64,000 bases of DNA. Origin: Styela clava (lineage: Eukaryota > Chordata > Ascidiacea > Stolidobranchia > Styelidae). The position numbers were made by a program, and so were the translations under genes. Below the pieces are notes generated by a model. The model made no database searches and had not been told where the DNA came from. It saw nothing but the letters and a program-made list of their open reading frames with translations. The stretch is from positions 22,286,703 through 22,350,702 of the forward strand of contig NC_135256.1 of the NCBI RefSeq assembly GCF_964204865.1, given 5' to 3'. Numbering within the stretch: the first letter of the stretch is position 1; each line of letters begins with the position of its first letter. This document shows positions 62,039 to 64,000 of the stretch, in pieces.

Positions 62039-64000
62039 GTATCAATCAATCAAAATACTACAGACAGTTGCTACATCTAGTTTGTCACGTCCACGTTCTC
62101 CAGATGAAACAACAGTAATTTTCAGAGCACAACTCAAATCGTTTGATGGTCAACAGTCAACATTATATAAAAAACAATATACCAACTAATTGTGGAGTAG
62201 AAATTAGAAGAGCCCATTGATATTTGCCATATATGCATAAATTTATATACATTTCAGCTAATGTTTATATCATATTTTCAAATCCGATTTATTGCACATC
62301 AGCAATATGATCACCATTTGTTGAAGAATGATAGAGGCGGATAGCATAAAAAATGTTACGAACTGACGTCCGTGTATCGTTAGGTTACTGTTTGCATGTC
62401 AAATATATTTTCCTATTGCTCAGTATAATTATATTATCAGTTTTGAGTTTAACACGAAAAAAAAGCCCATCACACCAGAAGGTACATTGTATTTGAAAAA
62501 CATTCCACTAACTTCAATGATTTGGCGGTGAATAGACATGATTAATTTTACGTAAGAATTAGAAAAGTTGAAACAGAGCTCCGCTGCTTTTCACACGCAC
62601 TCGATTGTATGCATATACCCAGTCTTTTTGTTTTAATGAGGAAATCCTATCCCCTGTAAATTTTATTTTCCAGCTCAGAATTGGCAACTAAACATTGAAA
62701 TTCTTACAAAATTTTGTAATATACACAGTCTATCAATCGTCTTGTCGTCATATTTTACGTCAAGGATATCGAGACAAAATGAAATATTAATATTTGAACT
62801 ATACTACACAGCAAATATGATATCACTTAAATTGTTATTTTTTTGATAAGACCATTTAAATTATAAATTGATCAAGAGAGTACGAAGCATGAATTGCATT
62901 AGAAAACGCCTGGCCAAGTAAATAAAGACGAGTGAATTGATAATTTTAAGTCTTAAGAAAATTTTAATTAATTTTATCGGACCCGAGAAGCAAATGCTAA
63001 TGCGTATAGGCATTTGTGCTTATCAAAGTGCAATATTTCAAGGCGTGACTTGATTTTTTGTCTTAATATAAGACAATCTACCGTTTATTATGGTTACTGT
63101 ACTACTCTGTAATGCTGTTTTCGTATCATTTTTTTTCATTTTGAAAATCATAGTATGCTTCGTGTTTCAAGGTAAAGAGTTCACATTGCATTTAAGTCTG
63201 CATAACATCATTTAAGACGTGTTATTTCGTTCTGATCGCACCCTGTTATTTGTTCCCTTCCATTGCCTGGTCGCTTATTTTCGGATTTAGTGTCTGGTGA
63301 ACGGCTATTTTGAGAATTTCATTTTGTGTGACTGTAAGCGTAAGGATGCAGATTATGCGGGGTGAAAGTGTGGGTGGCGTTTATTTGTAATTTCTTGTTT
63401 ATAAACTCGAGACTACCGCTCCATTCCATGTCCATTACTTTCCAAGTACAATAATCATATTTTTATTTTAATGCGTAAAGCAGATCATCTTAATGTATAT
63501 TGCATTGGGCAACTCCATTGCCGATGTTAATTGACCACGAAATGGCTCCTAATATTGACAATCCAAGCTGTTTTTTCTCGAGTTTAGGCGACCTTTCCCA
63601 TATCTACTGTTATTTATCTTCTATATCGCCTTATGTAGCAGAAGTAAATACTTTACTGAAAAATAACAAAAGTCGAAAACAACAGCATGCGCATCTAATT
63701 AAAACTAGTTGCTTGTTCAAATATCGGCCACCATCAGGAATGGATTATTCAAACTGAATTAGCCATATTTATGTTCTAGAAATAACTTCACAAAATACAT
63801 ATATATCTTTTACTTGATCACTTGATCACTTTTTTTTTCTTTTGTACTACAAAGTATACACATTAAAAGTGAAGATTTTGAGTTGTACTTTGCCCAATGG
63901 TGTGCGTCACACGCAGTGATGTCCAGTAACCAAGGCTACCTTTTAGCTTAACGACCATTTTTCTCACGGAATCGTAAATTTTATATTCCGACTCATATAA
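62039..64000. other. Terminal region, no gene recognised
   Basis: The longest open segment, 63500-63757 on the plus strand (85 codons, containing MAPNIDNPSCFFSSLGDL and ending PPSGMDYSN), looks protein-like and could be a first exon or single-exon fragment, but no family was recognised. The rest is AT-rich without signatures. Confidence 0.25.

Noticed and set aside
1-64000. CRISPR array, rRNA genes or bacterial operons
   Set aside because: Gene structure with introns and eukaryotic repeats throughout. The only tandem array is the minisatellite, which has no unique spacers, and no rRNA signature was seen.

Overview
The window is eukaryotic nuclear DNA from an animal. It is AT-rich. Genes are split into short exons with GT-AG introns of tens to a few thousand bases, and it carries LINE, SINE, hAT, piggyBac and MITE sequence. 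The gene content (a UNC93A-type transporter, an SLC66A1/PQLC2 lysosomal transporter and an EGF-ZP membrane protein) together with this compactness suggests a marine invertebrate deuterostome, most plausibly a tunicate. That assignment is inference; nothing in the sequence names the species.

Three multi-exon genes can be built with every splice phase agreeing. (1) 9162-16026, minus strand: an eight-exon UNC93A-like gene of 454 codons plus stop. (2) 35077-39279, plus strand: an eight-exon SLC66A1-like gene of 334 codons plus stop, with two PQ loops and a C-terminal dileucine signal. (3) 43476-45726, minus strand: a ten-exon gene of 494 codons plus stop, encoding signal peptide, two EGF-like modules, ZP domain, basic cleavage site and transmembrane anchor. 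They do not form a common pathway.

The rest is dominated by mobile DNA. At 1.9-2.8 kb is a ~35-bp minisatellite. At 3.1-6.0 kb is a 5'-truncated LINE with a reverse transcriptase, and relics of its 3' UTR occur at 7.6, 31.1 and 41.2 kb. Two 975-bp TA-flanked elements lie in inverted orientation inside the UNC93A gene. One is 15 bp upstream of a splice acceptor and the other is inside coding exon 5. At 28.25-33.49 kb is a nested stack: a hAT-type MITE interrupted by a hAT element, itself interrupted by a second hAT element that carries a LINE fragment. Two of the three element boundaries have perfect 8-bp target duplications. A MITE family with 8-bp duplications, YY1-like and TTAGGG-like motifs occurs at least six times. 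A piggyBac relic lies at 47.3-48.0 kb.

From 48 to 64 kb no known gene was recognised. A few open segments there look coding, but this could not be proven by reading.
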